Assembly (NCBI GenBank): GCA_963656345.1
Contig: CAVKHY010000044.1
Coordinates: 1 to 18,689 of the forward strand
Reading direction: 5' to 3'
DNA length: 18,689 bases
Source of the DNA: CAKUFA01 sp963656345
GTDB taxonomy: Bacteria; Bacillota; Clostridia; Christensenellales; Aristaeellaceae
Below are positions 6,314-13,819 of this stretch, in pieces (positions within the stretch are counted from its first letter, which is position 1; each line of letters starts with the position of its first letter). The notes beneath the pieces were generated by a model that was given only the letters and a program-made list of their open reading frames with translations, was not told the origin of the DNA and ran no database searches. A program made the position numbers and the translations under genes.

Positions 6314-8335
6314 TTAAAACAGATGGCATGCCACCATATGGCCGTCGCCGGCATCATGGAGCACAGGGGTCTCCTCTTCGCACCGCTTGGTGCACTTGGG
6401 GCAACGATTATGGAAGGGGCAGCCGCTGGGACGCTTCAGGATGCTGGGCACCTCGCCCTGCACTGTAATGGCCTCCCGCTGTTCTTCCACCGTGGGATCA
6501 GCCACAGGGATGGCGGAAAGCAGTGCCTGGGTGTAAGGATGCAGGGGACGCTCGTACAGATCATCGCAGGTGGCGATTTCCATCACCCTGCCCAGATACA
6601 TCACCAGAATTCGATCGCTGATGTGCTTCACCACAGCCAGGTCATGGGCAATGAAAATGTAGCTCAGTCCCATTTCCGCCTGAATGTTCTCCAGCAGGTT
6701 AATGATCTGTGCCTGGATGGATACGTCCAGGGCGGAAATCGGTTCGTCGCAGATAATCAGCTTCGGGTTGGAGCTCAGTGCCCGGGCAATGCCGATGCGC
6801 TGCCGCTGACCGCCGGAGAACTCGTGGGCAACCCGCTCCTTCATCAAAGGATCCAGGCCAACTTTGCGGAACAGCTCATCTACCTTCTGATCGTACTCCA
6901 GCCGGTTCTTCACCATCTTGTGAATCAGCAGGGACTCGCCGACGATGGAGCCGGCGTTCTGCCGGGGATCCAAGGAAGAGAAAGGATCTTGGAAAATCAT
7001 GGACACCTGAGGGCGGAAGGGTTTCAGCTCCCGATCCTTGCTGTGGGCAATATCCTTGCCGCGGAAGATGATCTGCCCTTCATCCGGCTCATACATGCGC
7101 ATGATACACCGTGCCAGCGTTGTCTTGCCACAGCCGCTTTCGCCGACCACGCCCAAGGTTTCGCCCTGCTTGATGGTGAAGGTGATGTCTTCGATGGCCT
7201 TCACATCCCCCACCTTCCGCTTCATCAGTCCCTTGTAAACAGGGAAGTACTTGCGTACGTCCCGCACATCCAGGCAAAGTTCATTGTTGGGGTGTCGTTC
7301 GGGAGAAGCGCCGTAGTCCTTGTGCTTCAGTTCTTCTTCCTTAGCGTCCAGTTCCGCCTGGGTCAGGCAGCAGGCACTGTAGTGACCGGGACGGACTTCC
7401 TTCAGGGTGGCATCGGTGTGCTCCTTGCACCGGTCACACCGGTATTCGCACCGGGCATAGAAGGGGCAATATGCAGGCCGCATGGAAGGCACCGGCGGCA
7501 GGCCGTCAATGGGGATCAGAATACGATCCTTGGGATCATCCAGCCGGGGAATGGCCCGCAACAGTGCCCGGGTATAGGGGTGCTCCGTGTGATGGAAGAT
7601 TTCCTTGGCATTGGAGGTTTCCATCATGTGACCGCCGTACATAACGTAGATGCGCTCCGCATACCGGGCTACCAAGCCCAGGTTGTGGGTCACCATGATC
7701 ACAGCCGTGTTGGTTTCCTTGGCAATGCGGCGAATCATCTCCAGCAGCTGTGCCTGGGTGGTCACGTCCAGTGCGGTGGTGGCTTCGTCTGCAATCAAAA
7801 TGTCGGGCTTAGGCGCCATGGCCATGGCGATCATGATCCGCTGGCGCATGCCGCCGGAAAATTGCTGGGGATAATAGCCGTAGCGGGTTTCCGCATCGGG
7901 GATGTTCACCATCTTCATGGCTTCGATGGTGCGTGCCTTGGCTTCCGCTGCGGACATGTTGCTGTGGAGCATCAAGTTTTCCTGAATCTGATAGCCCACC
8001 GTCAGCACAGGGTTCAGGCTGGTCATGGGCTCCTGGAAGATCATACTGATGCGGCCGCCCCGAACCTGACGCATCATTTCACTTTCGCCGTCATGGTCCA
8101 GCAGGTTGCCTTCCACGCCTTCCAGGTACACCTCGCCGCCTGCCACACGGCCGGGACTGGCGATCAGCTGCAGGACGCTGAGCATGGTAACGGACTTGCC
8201 GCTGCCGCTCTCGCCCACAATGCCCACGATTTCGCCCCGATCCACATGGAGGCTGACGCCTTCAATGGCGTTGAATTCCTTGCCGTCGGAGCGGAAGGTG
8301 GTAGCAAGATTTTTGACCTCAAGCAAATGTGCCAT
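6314..8335 (-). CDS. Fused oligopeptide-type ABC transporter ATPase (OppD-OppF fusion)
   Basis: A single 673-residue polypeptide carries both nucleotide-binding domains of a peptide/nickel-type importer, as in GsiA-like proteins. Domain 1: Walker A GESGSGKS (41-48), signature FSGGMRQR (159-166), Walker B ILIADEATTALD (179-190, A in place of the usual P). The OppD C-terminal Cys cluster is CPFYARCEYRCDRC (290-303). Domain 2: Walker A GESGCGKTT (398-406), FSGGQRQR (506-513), Walker B LIICDEPISALD (526-537) and a second Cys cluster, GCPFHNRCPKCTKRC (638-652). It energises uptake through the two permeases encoded just upstream. The ATG at 8335 is preferred: AAGGAG lies 11 nt upstream, whereas the in-frame GTG at 8347 overlaps that site. 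Nucleotide-binding motifs are intact in both halves. Confidence 0.93.
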   Translation of the reverse strand: MAHLLEVKNLATTFRSDGKEFNAIEGVSLHVDRGEIVGIVGESGSGKSVTMLSVLQLIASPGRVAGGEVYLEGVEGNLLDHDGESEMMRQVRGGRISMIFQEPMTSLNPVLTVGYQIQENLMLHSNMSAAEAKARTIEAMKMVNIPDAETRYGYYPQQFSGGMRQRIMIAMAMAPKPDILIADEATTALDVTTQAQLLEMIRRIAKETNTAVIMVTHNLGLVARYAERIYVMYGGHMMETSNAKEIFHHTEHPYTRALLRAIPRLDDPKDRILIPIDGLPPVPSMRPAYCPFYARCEYRCDRCKEHTDATLKEVRPGHYSACCLTQAELDAKEEELKHKDYGASPERHPNNELCLDVRDVRKYFPVYKGLMKRKVGDVKAIEDITFTIKQGETLGVVGESGCGKTTLARCIMRMYEPDEGQIIFRGKDIAHSKDRELKPFRPQVSMIFQDPFSSLDPRQNAGSIVGESLLIHKMVKNRLEYDQKVDELFRKVGLDPLMKERVAHEFSGGQRQRIGIARALSSNPKLIICDEPISALDVSIQAQIINLLENIQAEMGLSYIFIAHDLAVVKHISDRILVMYLGRVMEIATCDDLYERPLHPYTQALLSAIPVADPTVEEQREAITVQGEVPSILKRPSGCPFHNRCPKCTKRCEEETPVLHDAGDGHMVACHLF

Positions 8336-8350
8336 TGCGTTCCACACTCC

Positions 8351-9253
8351 TTACAGTTCGCCGCGCAGACGGGGGTCAAGGGCGTCACGAATGCCGTCGC
8401 CCAAGGTGTTGAGGCAAATCACCAGCAGTGCAATGCAGATGCCGGGCGCCAGAGAATACACAGGGTTGGTCAGCAGATAGTCGCGTCCGCCGGAAACCAT
8501 GCTGCCCCAGGAGGCGGTAGGCTGGCTGATGCCCAGTCCCAGGAAGGAAAGGCCTGCCTCGGACAGGATGGTATTGCCGATCTGCTGGGTCATGGTCACG
8601 ATAATAGGGGAAATGCTGTTGGGCAGCACATGCTTCACCATCAGGCGGAAGGAACTGTTGCCCTGCAGCTTGCCGGCCATGATGTAGTCCCGTTCCTTGA
8701 TGGACATGACCTCGCTTCTCATCATACGAACGTAAATGGTCATGTTGGAAATGCCCAGGATAATGGACAGGTTCAGAATGCCGCCGCCGAACACGGCGCA
8801 CAAGGCGATGGCCAGCACCACCTGAGGAATAACACGAATGGCCTCACTGATACGGTTGATCACATCGTCCACCACGCCGCCGAAGTAGCCGGCGATCATG
8901 CCAAAGGCAGTACCGATGATGCAGGCAATGACCACCGCCAGTACACCCACAATGAGGGATACCCGGCTGCCGACGATGATGCGGCTCAGCACATCCCGTC
9001 CGAACTCATCCGTGCCCAGCCAGTGAGCTGCGCTGGGGCCCTGGGTACGTTCCTTGATGCTGATCTTGTTGGGTTCATAAGGAACGATCTGGTAAGCGAA
9101 GATAGAGACCAGAATGATCAGCAGGGTGATGATGGCCGCCACCAGTACAATCCTGCGGGAAAAGAGGGTCTTGATAAACTGTTTCCGATGCTTCTTCTTG
9201 TAAGCCCGGCTGGCTTCCGCCGCCGCTTTCTTATCAAATGCAACTTCTGACAT
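8351..9253 (-). CDS. ABC transporter permease, OppC/DppC type
   Basis: Second membrane subunit of the peptide-type importer, 300 residues. A basic cytoplasmic N-terminus (KKKHRKQFIKTLFSRR, 19-34) precedes the first membrane helix (about 35-55). The OppC signature HWLGTDEFGRDVLSRI follows in the external loop. Further helices lead to the EAA-type loop for contact with the ATPase (roughly RSEVMSIKERDYIMAGKLQG) and the C-terminal DALDPRLRG typical of the family. The ATG at 9253 has AAGGAGG nine nt upstream. It lies 20 nt after oppB, and 15 nt before the ATPase start, so the three are tightly co-transcribed. Confidence 0.93.
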   Translation of the reverse strand: MSEVAFDKKAAAEASRAYKKKHRKQFIKTLFSRRIVLVAAIITLLIILVSIFAYQIVPYEPNKISIKERTQGPSAAHWLGTDEFGRDVLSRIIVGSRVSLIVGVLAVVIACIIGTAFGMIAGYFGGVVDDVINRISEAIRVIPQVVLAIALCAVFGGGILNLSIILGISNMTIYVRMMRSEVMSIKERDYIMAGKLQGNSSFRLMVKHVLPNSISPIIVTMTQQIGNTILSEAGLSFLGLGISQPTASWGSMVSGGRDYLLTNPVYSLAPGICIALLVICLNTLGDGIRDALDPRLRGEL

Positions 9254-9273
9254 GTTCGTTTTCCTCCTTCCCC

Positions 9274-10218
9274 TTAGGCGATCTTGATGCGGGGATCAAC
9301 CGCCACATACACAATATCGGTAATCAGGTTCACCACGCTGGTGAACAGGGTAATCATGAGCACGCAGCCTTGAATCAACTGGATGTCCTGACTGTTGATG
9401 GCGTTCACCAGCAGGGAACCCATACCAGGAATCACGAATACGTTTTCCACGAACACGGAGCCGCCGATCATGCCGCCCAAGCGAAGACCCATCAGGGTAA
9501 TCACCGGCAGGAGGGCGTTCTTCAGTGCATGGACGTAAATGACTTTCTTCTGCTTCAGACCCTTGGAACGTGCCGTGCGGATGTAATCCTGCCGGATCAC
9601 TTCCAGCATGCTGGAACGGGTCTGACGGGTGATGGAAGCGATGCCGCCGATGGCCAAGCACAGCACCGGCATGATGGTCTGCTTCACGCTCTGGCCGAAG
9701 TTTTGCCAAGGCCACACAAAGCCCATGGAAGGCAGCCAGCCCAGCAGCATGCTGAACACATACATGAACAGGATGCCAAGCCAGAACTGGGGCAGACAGC
9801 AGCAGATGTTCGCCGTCAGGGTTACTGCCGTGTCCGCTGCGCTTCCCCGCTTCACGGCACTGATGATGCCGAACAGGATGCCCAGGGGCACGCTGATGAA
9901 GAAGGCCAGCAGGGACAGATACAGTGTCACCGGCAGCCGCTCGCCGATGATGGTCATCACCGACTTATTGTACGTCTGGGATGTACCGAAGTTGCCGCAC
10001 AGGGCGTTGCGCAGCCAGAGGATGTAACGCACCAGTACCGGCTTATCCATGTTCAGCTCGTGATACAGCCGATCGTAAGTCTCTCCGGAAATCTCGCCGC
10101 CGGTCATGGCAGCGATGGGATCGCCGGGCAGAAAGTCAATCAGCAAGTAGGTGATAAATGATACAATCAGCAAAATCAACAAGGTCTGCCCCAACCGTTG
10201 GAGGATGTACCGTGCCAA
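9274..10218 (-). CDS. ABC transporter permease, OppB/DppB type (probable TTG start)
   Basis: First membrane subunit and first gene of the operon, 314 residues from the proposed start. The protein opens RYILQRLGQTLLILLIVSFITYLLIDFLPGDP, the usual OppB first helix and PGDP motif. It has a family-typical external domain with LGNFGTS-like sequence (CGNFGTS), a cytoplasmic EAA loop (DYIRTARSKGLKQKKVIYVHALKNALLPV) and ends VYVAVDPRIKIA. An ATG exists at 10227, but the only Shine-Dalgarno (AAAGGAG, 10228-10234) touches it with zero spacing. The TTG at 10218 lies nine nt from that site and gives the standard OppB N-terminus, so it is the better start. Function is certain, exact start moderately so. 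Confidence 0.9.
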   Translation of the reverse strand: MARYILQRLGQTLLILLIVSFITYLLIDFLPGDPIAAMTGGEISGETYDRLYHELNMDKPVLVRYILWLRNALCGNFGTSQTYNKSVMTIIGERLPVTLYLSLLAFFISVPLGILFGIISAVKRGSAADTAVTLTANICCCLPQFWLGILFMYVFSMLLGWLPSMGFVWPWQNFGQSVKQTIMPVLCLAIGGIASITRQTRSSMLEVIRQDYIRTARSKGLKQKKVIYVHALKNALLPVITLMGLRLGGMIGGSVFVENVFVIPGMGSLLVNAINSQDIQLIQGCVLMITLFTSVVNLITDIVYVAVDPRIKIA

Positions 10219-10227
10219 TGCTTGCAT

Positions 10228-10234
10228 CTCCTTT
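10228..10234 (-). promoter_or_regulatory. Ribosome binding site that decides the oppB start
   Basis: AAAGGAG on the minus strand is directly adjacent to an ATG (10225-10227), which is too close for initiation, and nine nt from a TTG (10216-10218). This favours the TTG and a weakly initiating first cistron. Confidence 0.65.
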
Positions 10235-10284
10235 CATCGCGCTTCTGTGTGCGACATGTGCTTTTCGGGTGGTTCATGCCATGA

Positions 10285-10313
10285 ATTATACAAACGCCCA
10301 GTGGCGGGGTCAA
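10285..10313 (-). promoter_or_regulatory. Sigma-A promoter of the opp/sugar-acid operon
   Basis: Minus strand: TTGACC (10308-10313), 17-nt spacer, consensus TATAAT (10285-10290). Predicted transcription start near 10278, leaving a leader of about 60 nt before oppB. One mismatch from consensus in total, so it should be strong unless repressed. Confidence 0.85.
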
Positions 10314-10314
10314 T

Positions 10315-10356
10315 CGAAAAAAACAAGGAAAATCACGATTTTCCCCTTGTTTTTCG
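10315..10356. promoter_or_regulatory. AT-rich stem-loop directly upstream of the opp promoter
   Basis: An inverted repeat (aaaaacaagg with gaaaat on the left; attttc with ccttgttttt on the right, small bulge) starts 2 nt upstream of the -35 hexamer. Read on the minus strand its 3' arm ends in a run of seven T, as in an intrinsic terminator; on the plus strand it ends in five T. It may insulate the two divergent promoters, end a short transcript from the Fur-box area, or act as an operator or activator site. Confidence 0.6.
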
Positions 10357-10361
10357 CTCAT

Positions 10362-10400
10362 ATTCTCACGATTTAATATTTATAATGAGAATCATTCTCT
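10362..10400. promoter_or_regulatory. Fur-family operator-like sequence
   Basis: Positions 10381-10399 (tataatgagaatcattctc) match the 19-bp classical Fur box at 16 of 19 positions, and contain the perfect 6-1-6 inverted repeat GAGAAT-C-ATTCTC. A further half-site, ATTCTCA (10362-10368), forms an inverted pair with TGAGAAT (10386-10392). The site overlaps a TATAAT (10381-10386) that has no good -35. It lies between the divergent promoters, about 70 nt from the opp -35 and 125 nt from the hydrolase -35. Which Fur-family protein (Fur, PerR, Zur) would bind cannot be told. Confidence 0.55.
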
Positions 10401-10524
10401 CTCTTCTCATTTTGCGACGATTGATGCTGATTTCATCATTTTTTCTTTTGATAACAAGTTTCGTCCCGCCGATAGGTTTTCCAAACTTTTTTTCTTATTA
10501 ATTTATCATTGTTCGTTCCTCTGC

Positions 10525-10553
10525 TTGACAGAAGCATTTCACCTTCCTATAAT
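10525..10553 (+). promoter_or_regulatory. Sigma-A promoter of the alpha/beta-hydrolase gene
   Basis: Perfect consensus TTGACA (10525-10530), 17-nt spacer, TATAAT (10548-10553). Expected start near 10560, giving a leader of about 39 nt with a GAAAGGAG ribosome binding site before the ATG at 10599. Confidence 0.9.
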
Positions 10554-10598
10554 GTGCCTAGGTATCCACTGTTCCACTATTGAAAGGAGAGACAAATC

Positions 10599-11477
10599 AT
10601 GAAAAAGGTTCTTGCTCTTGTTTGCGCATTGACCCTGTGCCTTGCTGTGCTCCCTGCCATGGCAGAAGAGACCGCAGGCTATACGGAAACCGTTGTGTCC
10701 ATCCCTAACGGAGACCATGACGTTCCCGCCACGGTATGCATGCCCACCGGCGAAGGCACCTTCCCCGCTGTGGTGATGCTCCACGGCACCGGCTCCAACC
10801 GGGACGAGGCAGGCAACGGCTACAAGATGGCTGCTCCCGTGCTGGCTGAAAAGTACGGCATTGCTACCATCCGGATTGACTTCATGGGCAGCGGCGATTC
10901 TACTGCTGACTACATGGGCTACACCTTCGACAGCGCTGTCAGCGATGCGCTGGCCGCTGCCAAGTACATGCAAGGCTTGGAGAACATTGATGCCGATAAG
11001 ATCGGCGTCATGGGCTGGAGCCAGGGCGGTACCGACGCTCTGCTGTGCGCTGCCCGCGAAAGCAGCACCTTCAAGTCCCTGGTCACCTGGGCCGGCGCTC
11101 CCGACCTGAGCAGCATGCTCACCGACGACCTGTACGCCGAAGCAAAGGCAAACGGCTACTTCACCATGACCTTTGACTGGCGTGATTCCCTGAACGTGTC
11201 CCTGGCCTGGTGCGACGACGTGGCCAACACGGACGTGCTGGCTGAGTTTGCCGCCGGCTACACCGGCCCCGTGCTTGCCATTGCCGGCACCCAGGACACC
11301 ACCGTTGACCCCGAGTGGAGCAACAAGATCGTGGCTGCCTCCAGCAATGAAGCTTCCAAGACCTACTTCATCGAGGGCATGGATCACACCTTCAATGTGT
11401 TCAGCGAGGAAGACTTCCACTCCCTGTACGAAGCTGTGGACGCCACCGGCGAGTTCTTCGCAGAGACGCTGAAGTAA
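10599..11477 (+). CDS. Secreted alpha/beta-hydrolase (acyl/cinnamoyl-esterase-like)
   Basis: Serine hydrolase of 292 residues with a signal peptide (about 1-22, cleavage AMA|EE, no lipobox), so probably exported. Oxyanion-hole motif LHGTGSN (61-67); nucleophile elbow GWSQGG with S141; likely catalytic D233 (in AGTQDTT) and H263 (in GMDHTF). The IDFMGSGDS segment (93-101) resembles the DxxGxGxS seen in cinnamoyl/feruloyl esterases of the Est1E/LJ0536 type; thioesterase or S33-peptidase-like activity remains possible. It has its own consensus promoter and strong terminator, hence is monocistronic. It is transcribed divergently from the transporter operon and precedes a GH3 glycosidase, which fits release of small acids or sugars from plant conjugates; that role is inferred from position only. 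Confidence 0.85.
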   Translation: MKKVLALVCALTLCLAVLPAMAEETAGYTETVVSIPNGDHDVPATVCMPTGEGTFPAVVMLHGTGSNRDEAGNGYKMAAPVLAEKYGIATIRIDFMGSGDSTADYMGYTFDSAVSDALAAAKYMQGLENIDADKIGVMGWSQGGTDALLCAARESSTFKSLVTWAGAPDLSSMLTDDLYAEAKANGYFTMTFDWRDSLNVSLAWCDDVANTDVLAEFAAGYTGPVLAIAGTQDTTVDPEWSNKIVAASSNEASKTYFIEGMDHTFNVFSEEDFHSLYEAVDATGEFFAETLK

Positions 11478-11500
11478 TTTCTTTCGTTCCATCTCTTCTG

Positions 11501-11532
11501 CCGCACTCTAAATCATTAGGGTGCGGTTTTTT
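11501..11532 (+). terminator. Rho-independent terminator of the hydrolase gene
   Basis: A 9-bp stem (ccgcactct / agggtgcgg, one G-U pair) with loop aaatcatt is followed by six T (11527-11532), 23 nt past the stop codon. Textbook form. Confidence 0.92.
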
Positions 11533-11549
11533 CTTGATCCTGTTCATCG

Positions 11550-11579
11550 TTGACAATTTCCCATGCCGCATTTTATAAT
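11550..11579 (+). promoter_or_regulatory. Sigma-A promoter of the GH3 gene
   Basis: TTGACA (11550-11555), 18-nt spacer, TATAAT (11574-11579). Transcription start near 11586; the AAGGAGG ribosome binding site (11609-11615) lies eight nt before the ATG at 11624. Confidence 0.87.
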
Positions 11580-11623
11580 GAAAGCATCAACCAAGCCGGA
11601 AAAATGAAAAGGAGGCCTAGCCC

Positions 11624-13744
11624 ATGAACAAGCATGAGGCGCATACCCGCGCCGCTGCGCTTTTAGCCCAAATGACCGTTGAGGAAAAAATTGCCCAAAT
11701 GACCCAGATTTCCTATGCCGGATGCACCCGTGAAGAGGCGCTGCAATGGGCAAAGCTGGGCGTAGGTTCCTTCCTGCACGTCCTCGGGGACGACGCAAGG
11801 GAGTTACAGGACGCAGCCTGCCACACCCGGATGGGCATTCCCGTGCTGTTTGGCATTGACGCAGTGCACGGTCACTGCCTGAACCGGGACGCCGCCATTT
11901 TCCCCTCTCAGCTGTCCATGGCATGCAGCTTTAACCCGGAGCTGCCGAAAAAAATCGGCCGTGCCACCGCTGAGGAAGTGGCGGAGGATGGCCTGCACTG
12001 GACCTTTGCTCCGGTGCTTTGCCTTGCCCGTGACCCTCGCTGGGGGCGTGTGGACGAAACCTTCGGTGAGGATCCCTACCTGGCCGGTGAAATGGGTGCT
12101 GCCATGATTCAGGGCTTCCAGGGCGATCACCTGGATGACCCGGAAAGCATACTGGCCTGCGCCAAGCACTACATTGCCTATGGCGAAGCTGTCGGCGCAC
12201 GGGATGCCTGCGACACGGAAGTAACCATGCGGAAAGTGCGGGAAGTTTTCCTGCCTTCCTTCAGGAAGGCGGCGGAAGCCAATTGTGCCACGGTCATGAC
12301 GGCCTACGGTTCCCTGGACGGCACGCCCCTGACCCTCCACGAGGAAGCCCTGAAACAGGTGCTCCGTGATGAGCTGGGCTTTGACGGCTTTGTGGTAACG
12401 GACTGGGATAATGTGCGCAGTCTGGTGACCAACCAGCACGTCTGTGCCGACATGGAAGAAGCCTCCGTGAAGGCCGCTCAGGCCGGTAACGACATGATGA
12501 TGCGCACCAAGGAATTCTATGAAGCTGCCGTAGCCGCCTGCAAGGATGGTCGCTTGGCCATGGAGCAGGTAGACGCCGCCGTGATGCACATTCTGACCGT
12601 GAAGGCGGAGCTGGGCTTACTGGATCAGCCGGAGAAGCCCTGCCGCAAGGGACGCATCGGCTGCGAAGAGCACCGTGCCCTGGCACTGGATGCCGCCCGG
12701 GAAGGGCTGGTGCTGCTGCGGAACAACGGGATGCTTCCCCTGAAGCATGCAAAAAAGATCGCCGTCATCGGCCCCAATGCGGATGACATTCGCGCCCAGT
12801 ACGGCGACTGGACCTACTTCACCCATCCCATGAACGACCCGGACAAAACGGAACCTCAGCGCCCCTACACCACCCTGCTGGAAGGCGTGCGGAACGTGTT
12901 CACAGAGGCAGAAATCGTTTACCACAAGGGCTGCGATGTCATGAACAGAACCCCCTCCGACCTGGAGGGCGCTGCCGCAGCCGCCAAGGGATGCGACGCC
13001 ATTGTGCTGGTGCTGGGGGACACCATCCAGCAGACGGGTGAAACCCATGACCGGGCAGACCTGTCCCTGTCCGGGGATCAGGATGCTCTGTTCCGGAAAC
13101 TCCGTGCCTTGGGCATTCCCATGACGGTGGTGCTGATGAGCTCCAAGCCTCTTTGCATCCCGGCAGAGGCTGCCGAAGCGGATGCGTTGATTACAGCCTT
13201 TAACGGCGGCATGGCGGGAGGACAAGCCGTCGCCGAGCTGCTGGGCGGAAAGATTGCCCCTGTAGGTCGGCTGCCCATCAGTTTCCCTGTGCATACAGGG
13301 CAAATTCCTGTGTATTACAACAGCCTGCCCGGCTGGCACGGAGGCAAGTACGAGGATCAGCCTGCCGAACCTCTCTTTGCCTTTGGTGAAGGATTAGGCT
13401 ATACCTCCTTTGCCTACCGTGATCTGTCCTTTGACCCGGAAACCCTGCAGCTGACGGTCACCGTCACCAACACGGGCGATACGGAAGGCACGGAAACAGT
13501 GCAGGCCTACCTGCGGGATGTGATCAGCTCCGTCATGACCCCGGTGAAGAAATTCGTTGCCTTCACCAAGGTGAAGCTGGCTGCCGGGGAAAGCAAGACG
13601 GTTTCCCTGCCCCTGACCAGAGAAAGCTTCTCCCTCGTCAACGCCAAGGGACAGCAGGTGGTAGAACCCGGTGAATTCCTGCTCATGGCAGGCCACAGCT
13701 CCAAGGATGCGGATCTGCTGACCATCTCCGTCCAGATGGCATAA
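11624..13744 (+). CDS. Glycoside hydrolase family 3 beta-glycosidase (BglX-like)
   Basis: Retaining exo-acting beta-glycosidase, 706 residues, three-domain GH3 layout. The N-terminal TIM barrel (about 1-335) has the paired KH (181-182) and the nucleophile D260 in FVVTDWD; family members usually have SDW, here TDW. The alpha/beta sandwich (about 355-575) has VLLRNNGMLPL (363-373) and the probable acid/base E473 in TGETHDRADLSLSG. A fibronectin-III-like C-terminal domain runs from about 600 to 700 (TVTVTNTGDTEGTETVQAYL). No signal peptide, so it acts on imported oligosaccharides or glycosides in the cytoplasm. Substrate (glucoside, xyloside or other) cannot be fixed by eye. It has its own promoter upstream and a strong hairpin downstream. 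Confidence 0.93.
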   Translation: MNKHEAHTRAAALLAQMTVEEKIAQMTQISYAGCTREEALQWAKLGVGSFLHVLGDDARELQDAACHTRMGIPVLFGIDAVHGHCLNRDAAIFPSQLSMACSFNPELPKKIGRATAEEVAEDGLHWTFAPVLCLARDPRWGRVDETFGEDPYLAGEMGAAMIQGFQGDHLDDPESILACAKHYIAYGEAVGARDACDTEVTMRKVREVFLPSFRKAAEANCATVMTAYGSLDGTPLTLHEEALKQVLRDELGFDGFVVTDWDNVRSLVTNQHVCADMEEASVKAAQAGNDMMMRTKEFYEAAVAACKDGRLAMEQVDAAVMHILTVKAELGLLDQPEKPCRKGRIGCEEHRALALDAAREGLVLLRNNGMLPLKHAKKIAVIGPNADDIRAQYGDWTYFTHPMNDPDKTEPQRPYTTLLEGVRNVFTEAEIVYHKGCDVMNRTPSDLEGAAAAAKGCDAIVLVLGDTIQQTGETHDRADLSLSGDQDALFRKLRALGIPMTVVLMSSKPLCIPAEAAEADALITAFNGGMAGGQAVAELLGGKIAPVGRLPISFPVHTGQIPVYYNSLPGWHGGKYEDQPAEPLFAFGEGLGYTSFAYRDLSFDPETLQLTVTVTNTGDTEGTETVQAYLRDVISSVMTPVKKFVAFTKVKLAAGESKTVSLPLTRESFSLVNAKGQQVVEPGEFLLMAGHSSKDADLLTISVQMA

Positions 13745-13760
13745 CACTTTTCCGATGTAA

Positions 13761-13798
13761 AAGAATCGCCGTGGGGATTGCTCCTCACGGCGATTCTT
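13761..13798. terminator. Bidirectional terminator between GH3 and foldase genes
   Basis: A 17-bp stem with one G-U pair (aagaatcgccgtgggga / tcctcacggcgattctt) and a 4-nt loop, between convergent genes. On the minus strand it runs into TTCTTTTAC, a usable U-tract; on the plus strand the following tract is weaker (gatgactttcttt). Confidence 0.85.
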
Positions 13799-13819
13799 GA
13801 TGACTTTCTTTCGTTTTGC

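Noticed and set aside
6236..9250. A 1004-codon open frame on the plus strand, antisense to the OppDF and OppC genes
   Set aside because: Its translation is a His/Gln/Gly-rich mirror of the real genes, has no ribosome binding site or domain, and exists because codon bias of the true genes removes stops on the opposite strand.
4670..10218. Transporter as a nickel or metallophore importer, because of the Fur-like box
   Set aside because: Possible for family-5 systems, but no metallophore or nickel-enzyme genes are present and the downstream genes are all sugar-acid catabolic; kept only as a regulatory question.
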